Notes: generated by a model from the letters alone, not told the origin. Counted from the stretch's first letter, positions 42,240 to 53,432 are shown. The stretch: DNA of 64,000 bases from Bemisia tabaci (GCF_918797505.1 NC_092796.1:54466851-54530850), one strand, 5' to 3'. Made by a program: numbers and translations.

Positions 42240-42884
42240 TGTGTCTTTTTCAAGTTTTATCTACTTGTATACAATTCACTCACTCACCTATCACCTTTCA
42301 ACTTGTAATGTTAATGCATGCGACAGTTGAATTAAAATCTTGCACGAAGCAACACGCAAGAACGCCGGCTTGTGCAACCCTTGCTCTGGCCTGCGCACGA
42401 ATTCTCGAGCTTTTTTCATCACCGGGGGAGGTGTCAAAGCTCAAAGCTCGCCTCAACCACGCGCGCCGTGGGTAGTTTCCAACCTTGACGGGGACTCCGA
42501 AACGCTTGACTTTTAATAAATAAAGTGGTTGTACGGTACACAATCTGTTTCATTTCTAATTGCAGCGGTCTCGCCTCATTTTTCACCGGCCCAACCCCCT
42601 CCCCCGGAGCGTCGGGGAGTCCCACATGGCGATAAATCCCGCGTTGCGTCACGCGGGGCCTCCGACGCGCGACGCGTGGACGCGGACAACACCTCTGGTC
42701 CGAATTTTAATTGTTCCGCGGTCGGTTGGGAGCTGCGGAAAGTGGAAAGTGGAGCGCCTTTGCGGCTCCCGAGAATTGCGTCAAAGGCCACCAAAGGGCG
42801 CCCGCTGTCACAGACGCGAGCCGGGTCCCGATCAACGGCCATAGGTGGTAGAGTCAGCGTTGCCAAATCTTCCCTCGATATTCT
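42240..42884. other. GC-rich island, unassigned
   Basis: GC-rich from about 42350 to 42860, with frames in several phases on both strands. A good polypyrimidine-plus-AG site, 'tttcatttctaattgcag', precedes 42566, but no matching donor was found. It could be an exon, promoter or conserved noncoding DNA. Confidence 0.35.
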
Positions 42885-42892
42885 GTCTTTTT

Positions 42893-43057
42893 CAGTGGCG
42901 TAGCGTGAATTGCGATGTATCGATTGTTATGCCTTTTAAACCCATAGTAAAGAATCGATTATTAAGGTGTTCGCTGCGAACACCGTGTTTATCGATCATT
43001 TTCCATAAATTTAAGTGGCCGATCAATCGATATATCGTAAAGCACGCCACGCCACTG
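42893..43057. mobile_element. hAT-like MITE family K, copy 3
   Basis: Ends CAGTGGCGTAGCGTG and CACGCCACGCCACTG. 8-bp duplications GTCTTTTT (42885-42892) and GTCTCTTT (43058-43065) match at 7 of 8. The interior has the 'gtgttcgctgcgaacacc' hairpin and repeated ATCGAT. Confidence 0.9.
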
Positions 43058-43078
43058 GTCTCTTTGCAAAGGGCAGTT

Positions 43079-43330
43079 CTGCCGTGCAAAGGAAGAACGC
43101 TGTATGAGCCCTCAGGCGTTGCCAAGTTTCCTTCGATAAAACCCGAATTTTCTGAGAAAATTTTGAATATTTTTTTCCAAAATTTTTAGACAATTTTGTA
43201 CGCAATTTAATCTAAAATTTCTGAAAATTTCCAAGAAAAATGTGCATGGTTGTCATAAAAAAACATGTTTCATCAAGGGAAATTTGGCAAGTCTCGGATG
43301 TTCATGCGGCGCTCTCCCTCAGCACGGCAG
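43079..43330. mobile_element. MITE family H, copy 5
   Basis: Ends CTGCCGTGCAAAGGAAGAAC and the mirror ending CTCAGCACGGCAG. Perfect 4-bp duplication AGTT at 43075-43078 and 43331-43334. It starts 21 bases after the K element. Confidence 0.9.
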
Positions 43331-43479
43331 AGTTGGCGATACATTCCCTAATTTGACAACGGCTCATGAGTTTGATACCCGTCAACTCTCTATGACATGG
43401 TGTTGCTTATTTTTAACAACGCTTTTTTCAGTTTTTTAAGAATTGAACTGTTCCTCTGAGGTACAATGATGAAAATTTT

Positions 43480-44355
43480 ATCAGTGTTTTTTCACGCCGA
43501 CTGCTGCTGACCACACTGTTTGGCGCAATGCGTGAAGTATTCATGCAGTCTTATAGGCGCTATGCGTTTCAAGCCGACCGCAGTGTGTTTGACGCAATGC
43601 ATGAAGTATTCATGCAGTCTTGTAGGCGCTATACGTTTCATGCCGACCGCCGCGCCGCTCCGTTCCAGGTCAAAGTGCGTGTTTGGTTTCTCTCTTAACT
43701 CGACTAATTAAAGGTGTTGTCTCTTGTATCACCGACAGACGACGAAATTAGAAATTACTATACTTTTACTCTCAGGAAATGAGAGATTTTGTCGTCTCTT
43801 CTCGTTTGTAATTTATTTTCTGAATCCGATTTTTCCTCTCTTTTTTTGATACCTACATTCAAAAAGATTGCAAAATTTGCCGCCCTCTACACATAGGCGG
43901 TTCTACGGGGGTGCCAGTGGGTGCCAGGCACCCCCAAGCAAAAATTAAGTACGGTTATCCGAACCGTGAACTTACTGCTTTTAAAGATTCTGTGTTCGCC
44001 CACACTGAGAAAAAATCCCAGCAATTAATTGAAAATGTATTAAACAGAATTAATATTAATAGCCGTGTTTTACAAATATTCTACTGTTTTTTTATGGTAA
44101 GATTGTAGTTTTGATGAAAAGTTTTGCTAAAAATATTCTACATTGAATTTATAGGTATTTAAGTAGAAAGGAAGCAGAGAAAAAGAAAAAGGAGGGTAGA
44201 AAAGGGATAAAATTTGAGGGCCGAAACTTAGGCCTCCCCTGAGCGACCGTCCCCTTCGGGGCTGGTCTCCGACATTTTCCACCTCTGGGCACCCCCAAGC
44301 ATGAAGGTCTAGAACCGCCTATGCCTCTACATTTTACCCCCTGAATCTGGCCCTG
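43480..44355 (+). mobile_element. hAT-like element G, copy 2, 5'-incomplete, with W inside
   Basis: Shares with G copy 1 the tandem units (43500-43660), 'gttccaggtcaaa', 'cttaactcgac', 'ctgaatccgat', 'tgatacctacatt' and 'gcaaaatttgccgcc'. The right end, read inverted, is CAGGGCCAGATTCAGGG. Element W is inserted just before the right end. The left end is not recognisable. Confidence 0.65.
43892..44323. mobile_element. hAT-like element W, nested
   Basis: 14-bp perfect ends CATAGGCGGTTCTA and TAGAACCGCCTATG, followed inside by 'gggtgccaggcacccccaag' and its inverted match. Perfect 8-bp duplication CCTCTACA at 43884-43891 and 44324-44331. A 65-codon frame inside has no transposase features. Confidence 0.9.
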
Positions 44356-44377
44356 TCGACATCATTCCTTACATTTT

Positions 44378-44525
44378 TGTAGAATTTTCCTCACTCAGGG
44401 TACCAAAATCACGGCAGTTCTTAGAAATTGCTGATGAGTGGTTTTTCATGAAAAAATAAAGCACAACAAGAAGTCTGCAACGTCGCAAACCAAGTTACGC
44501 GGTTGCGGACTTATTCCATCGAAAT
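44378..44525 (+). mobile_element. MITE family B, right-half remnant
   Basis: Contains 'agaattttcctc', 'aaaaataaagcacaacaaga', 'agtctgcaacgtcgcaaacc' and an end 'ttccatcgaaata'. Only the right half is present. Confidence 0.6.
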
Positions 44526-44766
44526 ATTCCTGAGCTTCGCTGACGCGAATTTTGATAAGAGGTCATAAATTTCATCAATATGGGGAAAATGGGCTCTAAC
44601 ACTCTGGGTTGAAGCAAACGATTCAATCACGGCCTGTCTCGGAATCTTAGCTTCGTTGGTAACCTTTTACCTCACCTTATTACCTTATAAAATTTTATTT
44701 TATTCCTTATGGTCGCGAGGAGGATGTTTGTCCGAACCATGTGGCAGCTCCAAGGCGGGTGCACTG

Positions 44767-44932
44767 CAGCGGCGAATATCGCGGCTGGTCGATTATCGAT
44801 GCTCCCCCGTTTAAAGCCGTGGTAAAGAATCGATCATTACGTTGTCCATTGCGAACACCCTGTTTCTCAATCTCTTTCCATAGGTTCAAATGGCAGATCA
44901 ATCGATACATCGCAAAGTACGCCACGCCACTG
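44767..44932. mobile_element. hAT-like MITE family K, copy 4
   Basis: Ends CAGCGGCGAATATCGCG and TACGCCACGCCACTG. Flanking blocks GGTGCACT (44758-44765) and GTTGCACT (44933-44940) match at 7 of 8, allowing one extra base at the left boundary. Confidence 0.75.
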
Positions 44933-44940
44933 GTTGCACT

Positions 44941-45731
44941 GGGCGCACGTGTGGGCCGGGAGTCTTGGTCCACGGGGTCGAGATGTAGTCACGAAGCGTC
45001 GCGAACCACACCACTACCTACTCAGAGCACACACACACACACCCTCTCCAAGCCCTAGCGCCGTAAATAACGATCCATTTGAAGAACGTTTATTTTCCAT
45101 GGCATCGAGATAAAATTTATCATTTCACAATTATTATGCTCCCCGCGAATGGCTACGATATATGCTCCGATTTCGCGACGCCGATTGGCGCGAAAATAGG
45201 GTGGCTCGCGGTGGAGACTCCGTAATTTTATGAGGTAAAATGGCAACGCTGCCTGAGCACTGTTCCCGGTTTTCGAATACATTGCTCGTTGTTCTTGTCG
45301 CTTGGCAGTTTAATTTAATGCCCACGCGAGGCCCCTTCGCTGCGTGAGCCTATTGTTTTCTCCGTGCTCTTGCTCTCAAATTTCGAAAATTTGCGAAATT
45401 AGGACCGTTGCTCATTGTGCCCCTAGAAAGTTATGAACCAATGTCGCTTACTCGAGACTTCTCAGGGTCCCGCATAAAACAATAATTCAAGATGAAAAAT
45501 GCAGTTTTAACATTATATGCTTGTCTGAGCTTTTTAATGGCTCTAATTGGCAAATTGACCAACTTGATGGGAAAATTATGGGAATTTTCCGCAACGGAGA
45601 AACAGAATCGTTGTTCCAACAAGTTTCTAAACGGAGAGAAAAATCAACACAAAAGTTTCGTTAATACAGGAAATGAAACACGAAATTGATTTAATTTTGC
45701 AATAAGGAATCTTTATCTCTAGCGCGTCTAG
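44941..45731. other. No gene recognised
   Basis: Mixed composition. A CA microsatellite lies near 45030. Frames at 45055-45325 (-) and 45431-45689 (both strands) have no recognised domain. Confidence 0.4.
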
Positions 45732-46665
45732 CAGGGCCGGATTACATGGGCCGCGGCCCATGGCGGCAAATCTAGGGGGCGGCAAATTTTGCAATTTTTT
45801 TAAATGTAAGTATAAAAAAAATCGGATTTAAAAAAAAAATTACAAACGAGAAAAGGCTACAAAATCTCTCATTTCCTGAAAGTATAGTAATTTCTAATTT
45901 TGTCGTCTTCTAGTGATACAAGAGACAGCACCTTTAATTAGTCGAGTTAAGAGAGAAACCAAACACACAATTTGGCCTGGAACGGCGCGACTTAGGGAGA
46001 AATGATGACGAGGACTTAAGATGCAAAGGAGGAGCCCTCGGCGCGGCAATCGGCATGTAACAGATATTAGCGCCTACAAGACTGCACGAATACTTCACGT
46101 ATTGCATCAAACACAGTGCGGCCATTGCGGACAGCGTGAATAACGGATAGCGCCTACAATAATGCATGAATACTTCACGTATTGCATCAAACACAGTGCA
46201 GCCATTGCGGACAGCGTGAAACGGATAGCGCCTACAAGAATGCATGAATACTTCACGCATTGCGCCAAACCCAGTGCGGTCAGCGTTAAACGCATAGCGC
46301 CTACAAGACTGCACGAATACTTCACGTATTGCATCAAACACAGTGCGGCCATTGCGGACAGCGTGAAACGGATAGCGCCTACAAGAATGCATGAATACTT
46401 CACGCATTGCGCCAAACACAGTGCGGTCAGCGTGAAACGCATAGCGCCTACAAGACTGCGTGAACACTTCACGCATTGCGCCAAACACGGCGCGGCGCGG
46501 CGGCGGAAGTTAAAATCATTAAACCAAATTTTGTGTTCGTTCTTTCATAGTTTTTTCGTTCATTTCTTATGAATGGAAGGCCTTGTCCGTTAGAGATAGG
46601 TTTACGAAACTTGACTTTCGCGCAAAGTTCCGTGATCTTTTGCTAGTGGCGTTGACAGGGATTTC
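45732..46665 (-). mobile_element. hAT-like element G, copy 3
   Basis: Reverse orientation. Starts CAGGGCCGGATTACATGGGC, then 'ggcggcaaattttgc', 'tcggattt', 'gagttaagagagaaacc' and an expanded tandem array. It continues with 'ggaaggccttgtcc' and 'cgcgcaaagttcc' as in copy 1 and fades near 46660-46690. The far terminus was not found. Confidence 0.65.
46060..46495 (-). repeat. Expanded tandem units inside element G
   Basis: Six units of about 70-85 bp share 'agcgcctacaaga(a/c)tgca', 'gaatacttcacg(c/t)attgc' and '(a/c)aaacacagtgcgg'. Two unit lengths alternate, depending on whether 'ccattgcgga' is present: a higher-order pattern. Long frames on both strands here (45934-46488 -, 46162-46572 +) are repeat-derived. 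Confidence 0.85.
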
Positions 46666-46669
46666 CAAA

Positions 46670-47320
46670 AGAATGTGTTCAACAAGAGGAAACGAGGTGA
46701 AAGCTGGGGTCGTCGACAACCCTATTTTCAGCTCCCATTAGCAGCATTTGAAATGGTCGCGAAGGAAAGAGTTTATGGCTCATGACAGAAGACCCCGTTC
46801 ATGCCCACAATGTGACTTAAAAATGTTAATAATATTTTTGTTCCTCAAGAGTATTGATGGAAGTTGAAATTCTTTACTTTTCATCCTTCTCCGTATGAAG
46901 AAACTGCCAGGCTGGGGTTGACTTTCAATAAAATTGTGCATCTATTCATCATGATGTTTTATATTTCCGAAAAGAAATCGTGGATATCCTGAATCGGTAT
47001 TTTTTTCCCCTTTATTTTTTGTGTGTCACGTAATAACTCGTGGTTTTTTACGTCTTTTTTGCGCTCTGAATTCTAGATGTTACAATTCGGTAAAGTTGAC
47101 AACTCAGCTGAAGGGGAACAATTTGTCGCCTAGGAGTCAGACCGGCCGGCAGCGCTCGACGGATAGAGATGTTATGAATTGGAAGAATGTCACGAATGTC
47201 ATGTAGTAGTTGGAATCATGCGTACTTGGGTAATTAGAATGTTCTCACGTCCAATTCTGGACATGACTTACGAGGACGAGACGCGCCTCGCACCAGCGGG
47301 CCGCACACCGAAGACGTACC
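46670..47320. other. No gene recognised
   Basis: Mixed composition; frames up to 61 codons, without domains. Confidence 0.4.
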
Positions 47321-47324
47321 TACT

Positions 47325-47577
47325 CTGCTGTGCTAAAGAAAAACGCCGTATAAACATTTAGAGGCTGCCAGATTTCTCGTGATAAAATATTTCTCTCTAC
47401 AAAAATGTATGAGTATCTTTCCTTGAAATTTTCAGATACTTTAAATTAAATTGCGAATAAAATCCTCTGAAAAATTTGAAGGAAATTGTTCACAAATATT
47501 CCAGGAAATGCGAATTTTCTCAAGGGAAATTTTGCAATGCCTGAAGTCTCATACGGCGTTCTTGCTTAGCACGGCAG
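47325..47577. mobile_element. MITE family H, copy 6
   Basis: Ends CTGCTGTGCTAAAGAAAAAC and the mirror ending CTTAGCACGGCAG. Perfect 4-bp duplication TACT at 47321-47324 and 47578-47581. Confidence 0.9.
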
Positions 47578-47581
47578 TACT

Positions 47582-48202
47582 ACGACCTAACCTGTACTCT
47601 TTTCTCAGCACCTCTCAGTCAGGACTTTGTCAGATTTTTCTGATTTTAGCCATCTGCAAATCACATACCGTAAAGTAAATGAAATCAGCCAGTTGAAGAG
47701 CTTACCTTGGGTTTTCGGGCGGTGTAGTGTGGGCCATCTTTAAATCACACGAGACACAGATGGCTCGACTATGAAATTAGAACTCGCATTCACAAAAATG
47801 CGTGTTTATGCCTTTTACGAGCATTTACGTGCAAAAATTTGCATAAATCTATCATTAAATCTTTTTTTAAGATAATCTTTGATATTTTCTTTTTACAAGC
47901 GGAAAAAAACCATTTCACCTCGAGATTTTCTTTTGCAGGGCTGTATCATTCGTTAGTGGTTTATTTGCCGTTTCGCTACGATTGGTATCCCAAACGATGT
48001 ATCTTAACCTTATGCATAAAGGAAGATTTGCACCTCAATCGACTAAATTTGAAGCGCATAGTTTGAAAAGGCACCAACCCTGAAAAAAAAAAAGTCAGGA
48101 AACAACAAAAACTACACAGGAGGCGGGAAACGATTACTTTTCCGTCGAAAACTCAATTTCGAAAAAAATCCGACTTTGCTTATTTTTGAAATGAGGGCTT
48201 CA
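47582..48202. other. No gene recognised
   Basis: AT-rich spacer. A 75-codon frame at 47839-48066 is not supported by a domain or splice sites. Confidence 0.4.
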
Positions 48203-48460
48203 ATTGGACCGCGTTAAACAGAAAGGATCCAAGCTACATCAGCTATTGCCAAATTTAACAGGGAAATTTCATTTTTTACGAGAGAACGACTGTGCAGATT
48301 CCTTTGAAAATGTTAAGGAATTTGCTTTGTACTATGGAGAAAATTCTTTGAAATTTGCGCAAAAATCCGCACAACCGTTTTTATGTGAAAAGTTAAATTG
48401 CTCGATTAAATTTGGCAATAGCTGATGTGGCTTGGTTCCTTTCTGTTTAACGCGGTCCAA
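48203..48460. mobile_element. MITE family M, copy 2
   Basis: Left arm TTGGACCGCGTTAAACAGAA then AGGATCCAAGCTACATCAGC. The right arm is the complement, ending TTAACGCGGTCCAA. The arms extend about 45 bp. No clear target duplication. Confidence 0.8.
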
Positions 48461-49869
48461 TCAATACTAAGTAATAAGATGGTAAGTTGTATTGAAAGGA
48501 AAAGGCCTCGCAAAATTTTCAAGATGGGACCCACAATAATTAGATCTTCAAACAAATCAAGATCATTTTCGAAAATCCTTTCAAAAAGTGCACGCATTTT
48601 CCGATCGCATCTGGAAAGTCGAATGACCTTAATCGATCCATCCATCCCTCAATTTCCGAAGGAAATGAGAGAAATCCCTGGATTTGCCGGGGGGCTCATT
48701 GCAAGGGGTATCTAGATTGCGAATCTTTCCGGCGAACGCGGAACTTTCACCGAACCAGATCTGACAAGACACTCCCCAAGTCGAAGGTGATACCTTATCG
48801 ATGTCCGTGGCGATGCCCCGACGAGTTCAATACAATGTCAACAATTGTTCCTTCTTCTTCTTCCTCTTTTTTTTTGATCGCCCGTTGCTGATTTTTGCGC
48901 TGCGCTGCTCCAGTTCGATCGGAGACCCGACCCGGCCGGTCGGCTCAATTACCCGACCCGCGCCTGCAAATTGATTCGACGGCTTCGGCTGCGGTAATAC
49001 TCGCCTTTTTCTAATTAAACGTAATCGGTGGGTCTGGGTTTCCGACTTCCACCGACCGGAGAAAGTCCGAGCACAGAGCACACGTCTCGAGGATCCAGGG
49101 AGGAGCAAGAGGTGCACGTAGTGTATTGGGCTTCGGATTGTTTGTAGAGCTCCTGGCATCGTTTCTACCCGCTGCTTTTATTTCCTCCTCCGTAGCCTTT
49201 TCCCGGCTAGCTTCGTGTCGCTGCGCTAGCTTCCGAGTTTCTTTCACCTTTATTTAGCCTTTGCAGGGTCAGAGCCGGGATATTTTAGAGACCTGGCACT
49301 AGGACATGGTGTCCAGGACCGGAAACAACCGTGGGAAACCGGAATTGAGCCGATTATTTTCCAAATCACGCAAGCGTCAAAATTACGAAACGACGAAAAA
49401 CAACGAGAAAAACAAGAAAAAGCGTTTCATTCGCTTTGATGACAATCTTTGGATTCCAAAAAATGTATTTTTTTTTAGAAGGCTACTTTGAAATCAGACA
49501 GGGTTGATTAAGAAAAAACAACCTTTCTACCACCAAAATAGAGCTTGGCGCTTACGTGATCTGGAATATGATCGGTTCAATTCATCAGGGAATGAAATAT
49601 TTTAGGGAAAAATCAAGGAGTCTGTTTCAGAAACCGGGAACTCTTCTCCTACAGCTTAGAGACCATTTTTTAATCAAATTCTGCGGAAATTTTAAGCACA
49701 TAGTAACATAGGCCTTAAACTCAAGGTTCATGTGATTGCGCCCGAGTTGTCAAGAGTTCTTGACACCATGCACCAGAAACTTTTCACCGCTCGTACTTTT
49801 CAACCTGTCAATTTACTTTGCCGTGGAGAAATGATTTTCTTTTCTCGTGGGAACTCGTTTCTAAAATTA
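48461..49869. other. Unassigned, GC-rich between 48720 and 49260
   Basis: A 96-codon plus frame (48425-48715) starts inside the MITE end, so it is not credible. The GC-rich part has minus frames of 78 and 110 codons without recognised domains. Confidence 0.4.
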
Positions 49870-50150
49870 GCCGCAAGTAGTGGCTCCTAATATCGTAAAT
49901 TATGGCCCCGTTTATGCTTTCGCAAAAACACAATCCAAGGTACCTTGCCGGTAATTCCTGGAGACTTAAATGCCGCGGTAAGAAAATCAACGTGACGCCT
50001 GCACCTGTTCCAATACAAAAGCGCCAACAGTGTTCTATCTTACGTATCGATATTTCTCAATCGCTGGAATTTGAAGTTAGCTTCATCTTTCTAACATACC
50101 TCATTGGTGACTCCTGGAGACTTAAACGCCCGGGTAGGAAAGTCAACGTT
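49870..50150 (-). repeat. Interspersed repeat N, copy 2
   Basis: Homologous to 15640-15885. After 'cttacgtatcgatat' it continues into a second, partial repeat of 'ggtgactcctggagacttaa' and 'cgcccgggtaggaaagtcaa'. A third fragment, 'ggagactcaaacgcgcggg', lies near 63424. Confidence 0.55.
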
Positions 50151-50213
50151 TTTCTTGTTCATTGTTACATTTGGCTATTTTTGAATTGTGAATTTTTCTC
50201 TTATTTTGGACAG

Positions 50214-50293
50214 CATCCGGTCAGTCGCAAACTGAGGATGGATCATACCAAGACGCGAAACGCATCTTCAAAGAAGAAAACAAAGGAAGAGAA
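50214..50293 (+). CDS. Candidate internal coding exon
   Basis: 80 bp between an acceptor (pyrimidine-rich, ending TTGGACAG) and a donor (GAA|GTGAGT). One frame is open throughout and reads as a basic, lysine-rich segment: HPVSRKLRMDHTKTRNASSK, then a KKTKEE run. It follows repeat N, as expected for an intron boundary. No protein family is recognised. Real exons and chance both look like this at such a length. Confidence 0.3.
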
Positions 50294-50548
50294 GTGAGTT
50301 TCTTAAATTTTTCATTTTAATTCATTTCAATTCTTGAAAATTCTTTGTTATGCTAATTGTGGATTAGTTTTCTTTGTTCGCTAATAAATTATTTGGCTAC
50401 GATTTCGGTTTTATTTTAACTAACCTAAAAGCTGCTGATGCGACCTCTAAATGAGTTTTTCTGCATAGTGCTGAATTCTCACGTGGGCCATAAATGAAGA
50501 GTAAACAAGTTTCCGAACTTGCTGAATCCGACAATGGACGGGTCAGCT

Positions 50549-50801
50549 CTGCCATGGTAAGGAAGAATGCCGTATAAACCCTCGAGGGTTGCCAAAATAT
50601 CCCGGATAAAAAATGTACTTTTAGAGAAAGTTGAGCATATTTTTCCTTGACATTTTCAGATATTTCAGATTAAAAAAAGTGCAAAATTGTCTGGAAAAAT
50701 CGGGGGGAAATATTCAAAATTTTCTCAGTAATTCCGTCCTTTATCGTAGGAAGTATGGCAACGCCCGATGACACTTACGGCGTTCTGCCTTAGCACGGCA
50801 G
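50549..50801. mobile_element. MITE family H, copy 7
   Basis: Ends CTGCCATGGTAAGGAAGAAT and the mirror ending CTTAGCACGGCAG. Flanking tetramers AGCT and TGCA do not match. Confidence 0.8.
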
Positions 50802-51021
50802 TGCAGTAGAGACTCCACACAATCAAGACAATTCTGGGTGCCCACAAATCTCATCTCATACACCGTACTTATACCTTCCGAAGAGTTGTTGATTTCCGCC
50901 AATCACGGCTGGAAACAAACAGAGCCTCCACGTGACGGTCAGAAATGGCGGAAATGCAAGGCACGCGCGAGTGTGGGAGCAGCGGACCTGGACCCCTCGA
51001 GGGGGGCGGGGGATGTTGGGC
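50802..51021. other. No gene recognised
   Basis: GC-rich toward its end; a short frame (50838-51068) crosses the next MITE. Confidence 0.35.
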
Positions 51022-51025
51022 AGGG

Positions 51026-51133
51026 CTGCCATGTTACGGGAAAGAGCCGTAAGTCCAGTCTGGCATGAGCCTTGAGACCCATAAGAGCGTGAGCTAACCG
51101 TGGCTCATACGGCTCTTTTCCGTAACGCGGCGG
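51026..51133. mobile_element. MITE family I, copy 2
   Basis: Ends CTGCCATGTTACGGGAAAGA and the mirror ending TTTTCCGTAACGCGGCGG. Perfect 4-bp duplication AGGG at 51022-51025 and 51134-51137. Core 'catgagccttgagaccc', then 'ataaga'. Confidence 0.88.
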
Positions 51134-51137
51134 AGGG

Positions 51138-51585
51138 TTTGGGCGATGCCGTCACAGACATGGACCATGCTCATAATAATGCTATGTAATCCATTTTGCA
51201 TGGAGCGGGCGCGGGCACGTAACGTAACAGCGCGATCACGTGTAACGACGACGAGCGGTCTCGTGATCCGGGCTAAAACCACTGCTCCAAAACATGACCC
51301 GAGTTTGAGGGACCTCGTCCCGACAGTTGAGGTTAGGATAGGTTAAGTGGTCGGAAGCCGACCCGCCTCGATCGTTCCGTGTCCTGTCCATTGTTTGAGA
51401 AAATAGTTCATATGGGAAGCGCCCGAGAAAAGGAAAGTGGCCTCGCCTGATGACAGCTCTACGGGATCCCACTTTGAGGGATCTATGATTTAAGAGATTA
51501 TGAAATTTCGATGATGGATCGACGTAACGGCTCAGAGTGTGGCGGGCCTTGGTAGCACACCGGAATACAAGTTTTTTTTTCAGTG
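51138..51585. other. No gene recognised
   Basis: Mixed composition, no recognised gene. A T-run plus 'cagtg' immediately before the next MITE may be a relic of an earlier MITE end. Confidence 0.4.
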
Positions 51586-51813
51586 CACTGGAAAAAAAAC
51601 ATATTGGATCTAGAGTCCAGACTCTTAAAAACATCGACAAGAAAAAATACTCTTGATTTAATCAGATTTAAGCTTAAACCAAGAAGCAAGCCTCTTAATT
51701 TGAGCGGATTTCCTTTTGATTTAAGCTTAAATCTGATTGAATCAAGAGTATTTTTTCTTTTCAATGTTTTCAAGAGTCTGGACTCTAGATCTGAATGTGT
51801 TTTTTTTCCAGTG
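51586..51813 (+). mobile_element. MITE family A, copy 11
   Basis: CACTGG and CCAGTG ends, + centre. Flanks TG and CG (one mismatch). Confidence 0.87.
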
Positions 51814-53432
51814 CGGAAAAACAAGTTTGTTTTTCAGTGGCTGTTTGTGCCGATGCCTAAAGGCCGAAACCCCATCAAAAGAAGAAAAAAAAAGAAAGAA
51901 CAAAAAGTATCACATTAATATTTAAGAGACACATTTTTAGTAGTAAATATTTAAAAAAAATAAAATAAAATAAGCGATTGTAGGATACTTGGGTAGTTTT
52001 AGCTGTAGGCTGTGGTGTATCTTTGTTAAAGTGAAAAAAATATATTTGATGTTCAATTTTAAAAATGAGAATTGGAAAAAAAATTCAAATTTTCATTTGA
52101 AACTTTCATTTTTAAAAAATGTACAAAAATATTTAATAATTATTTTTATGTACGCTTTAAACATATCATGGGTCTTTTTAGATATGTTTTTAAAATGATT
52201 ACCAAATTAATTTAAAACATATTTAAAACTCGTAAATATGGAACTGCAACTTATTCCTCTAAGTTGCTCTTGGAAGATTTTAGTTTTTCTGGTTTTGAAG
52301 AAAAATCTATAAAAAGTGTTATTGTTTTTAGAGACATTTTAAAAATATCTTCTAAGAATCATTGTTTTGTTAAGGCCAGCTATATTTTGACGCGAGGGTC
52401 CAAAAAAACGTCCCTGTTTGTTATCAAATCAAAAATTAAATGAAAGTAATCATTAATACTTTATCTAATCAATACTTTATCACCAGTTAAGCAATGAAAC
52501 AATCCATTTACAAACACTGTCTAAAGAAAGCATTGATGAAATTCTTGACGAATAAAATAGAATGAAAATGCTTCAAAATAACCGTGATCAACTTCTTTGC
52601 TCTCGTGGTTATACTAATTGTAAATATTTTTGCACAAGACTCAATCAATACATTTATGCCCTCTTTCTATAGAATATGAAAACGAAGCCTTAACTCGACT
52701 AGTAGTTATCATTTCCACTTTTCTTAGATGTTTTGCAACTCAGGTTTTGAAAAATCTCCTTTGCCTCTAAGTTGATGCGACCGCAAGAATGCCACTTTGC
52801 TCCCTGTTGGGTGTTGAGTGTTTGGTTACACCGCCCTGTTTTGCGTTATGGCCAACTTGGAGAATAAGTAATTAATCGTGTAACGGTCAAGGGCCAATCA
52901 GACCTCGAGATCTCGACGCTGATTTTTTCGAAACCATTCAAATTTTAATTTCAAAATTTCAAAATACCGCACAGAAAATTAAACGATGCATTGAATTGTC
53001 AAGCTTTGATCAGGTAAGCAACTTAATCAGTCCTCGTTGATGGTTTAATCGACAATCGACGATTTAGCGTCCCAATTTCGAAAGAAATGAACGCTCGTTT
53101 CTACGGATAACGTACCATTGTGAGCGGAATATGATTGATCACACTCAATAAGGGTGCAAGAGAGATAGATTCAATAAGAGAATTTCGGCATTTGGTTTCC
53201 AGGGAGGCCAAATTGTGCTCGAGTAAATATCATGGCTCGGATTTTTACGGTTGTTGGTGCTGATTTGGAGTATAAACATAATCCTGCCCCTTGGACCGGT
53301 GTTATTTTGGTTTCTCAAGGAGAAAAATAGTGCAATAATCGTGTATGAAATAATAATCATAGACGTCATGCTTTTATTCTTTAACTACAAAAGCTATCCC
53401 AAAAGTTTTGAATCGGTCCACCGTAGGAGCAA

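Noticed and set aside
42529..42903. 124-codon frame in the GC-rich island
   Set aside because: Three competing frames on both strands, low-complexity composition, and an end inside a K MITE.
45934..46572. Frames of 184, 125 and 136 codons
   Set aside because: Overlapping frames on both strands in the G-element tandem array, with repeat-encoded peptides only.
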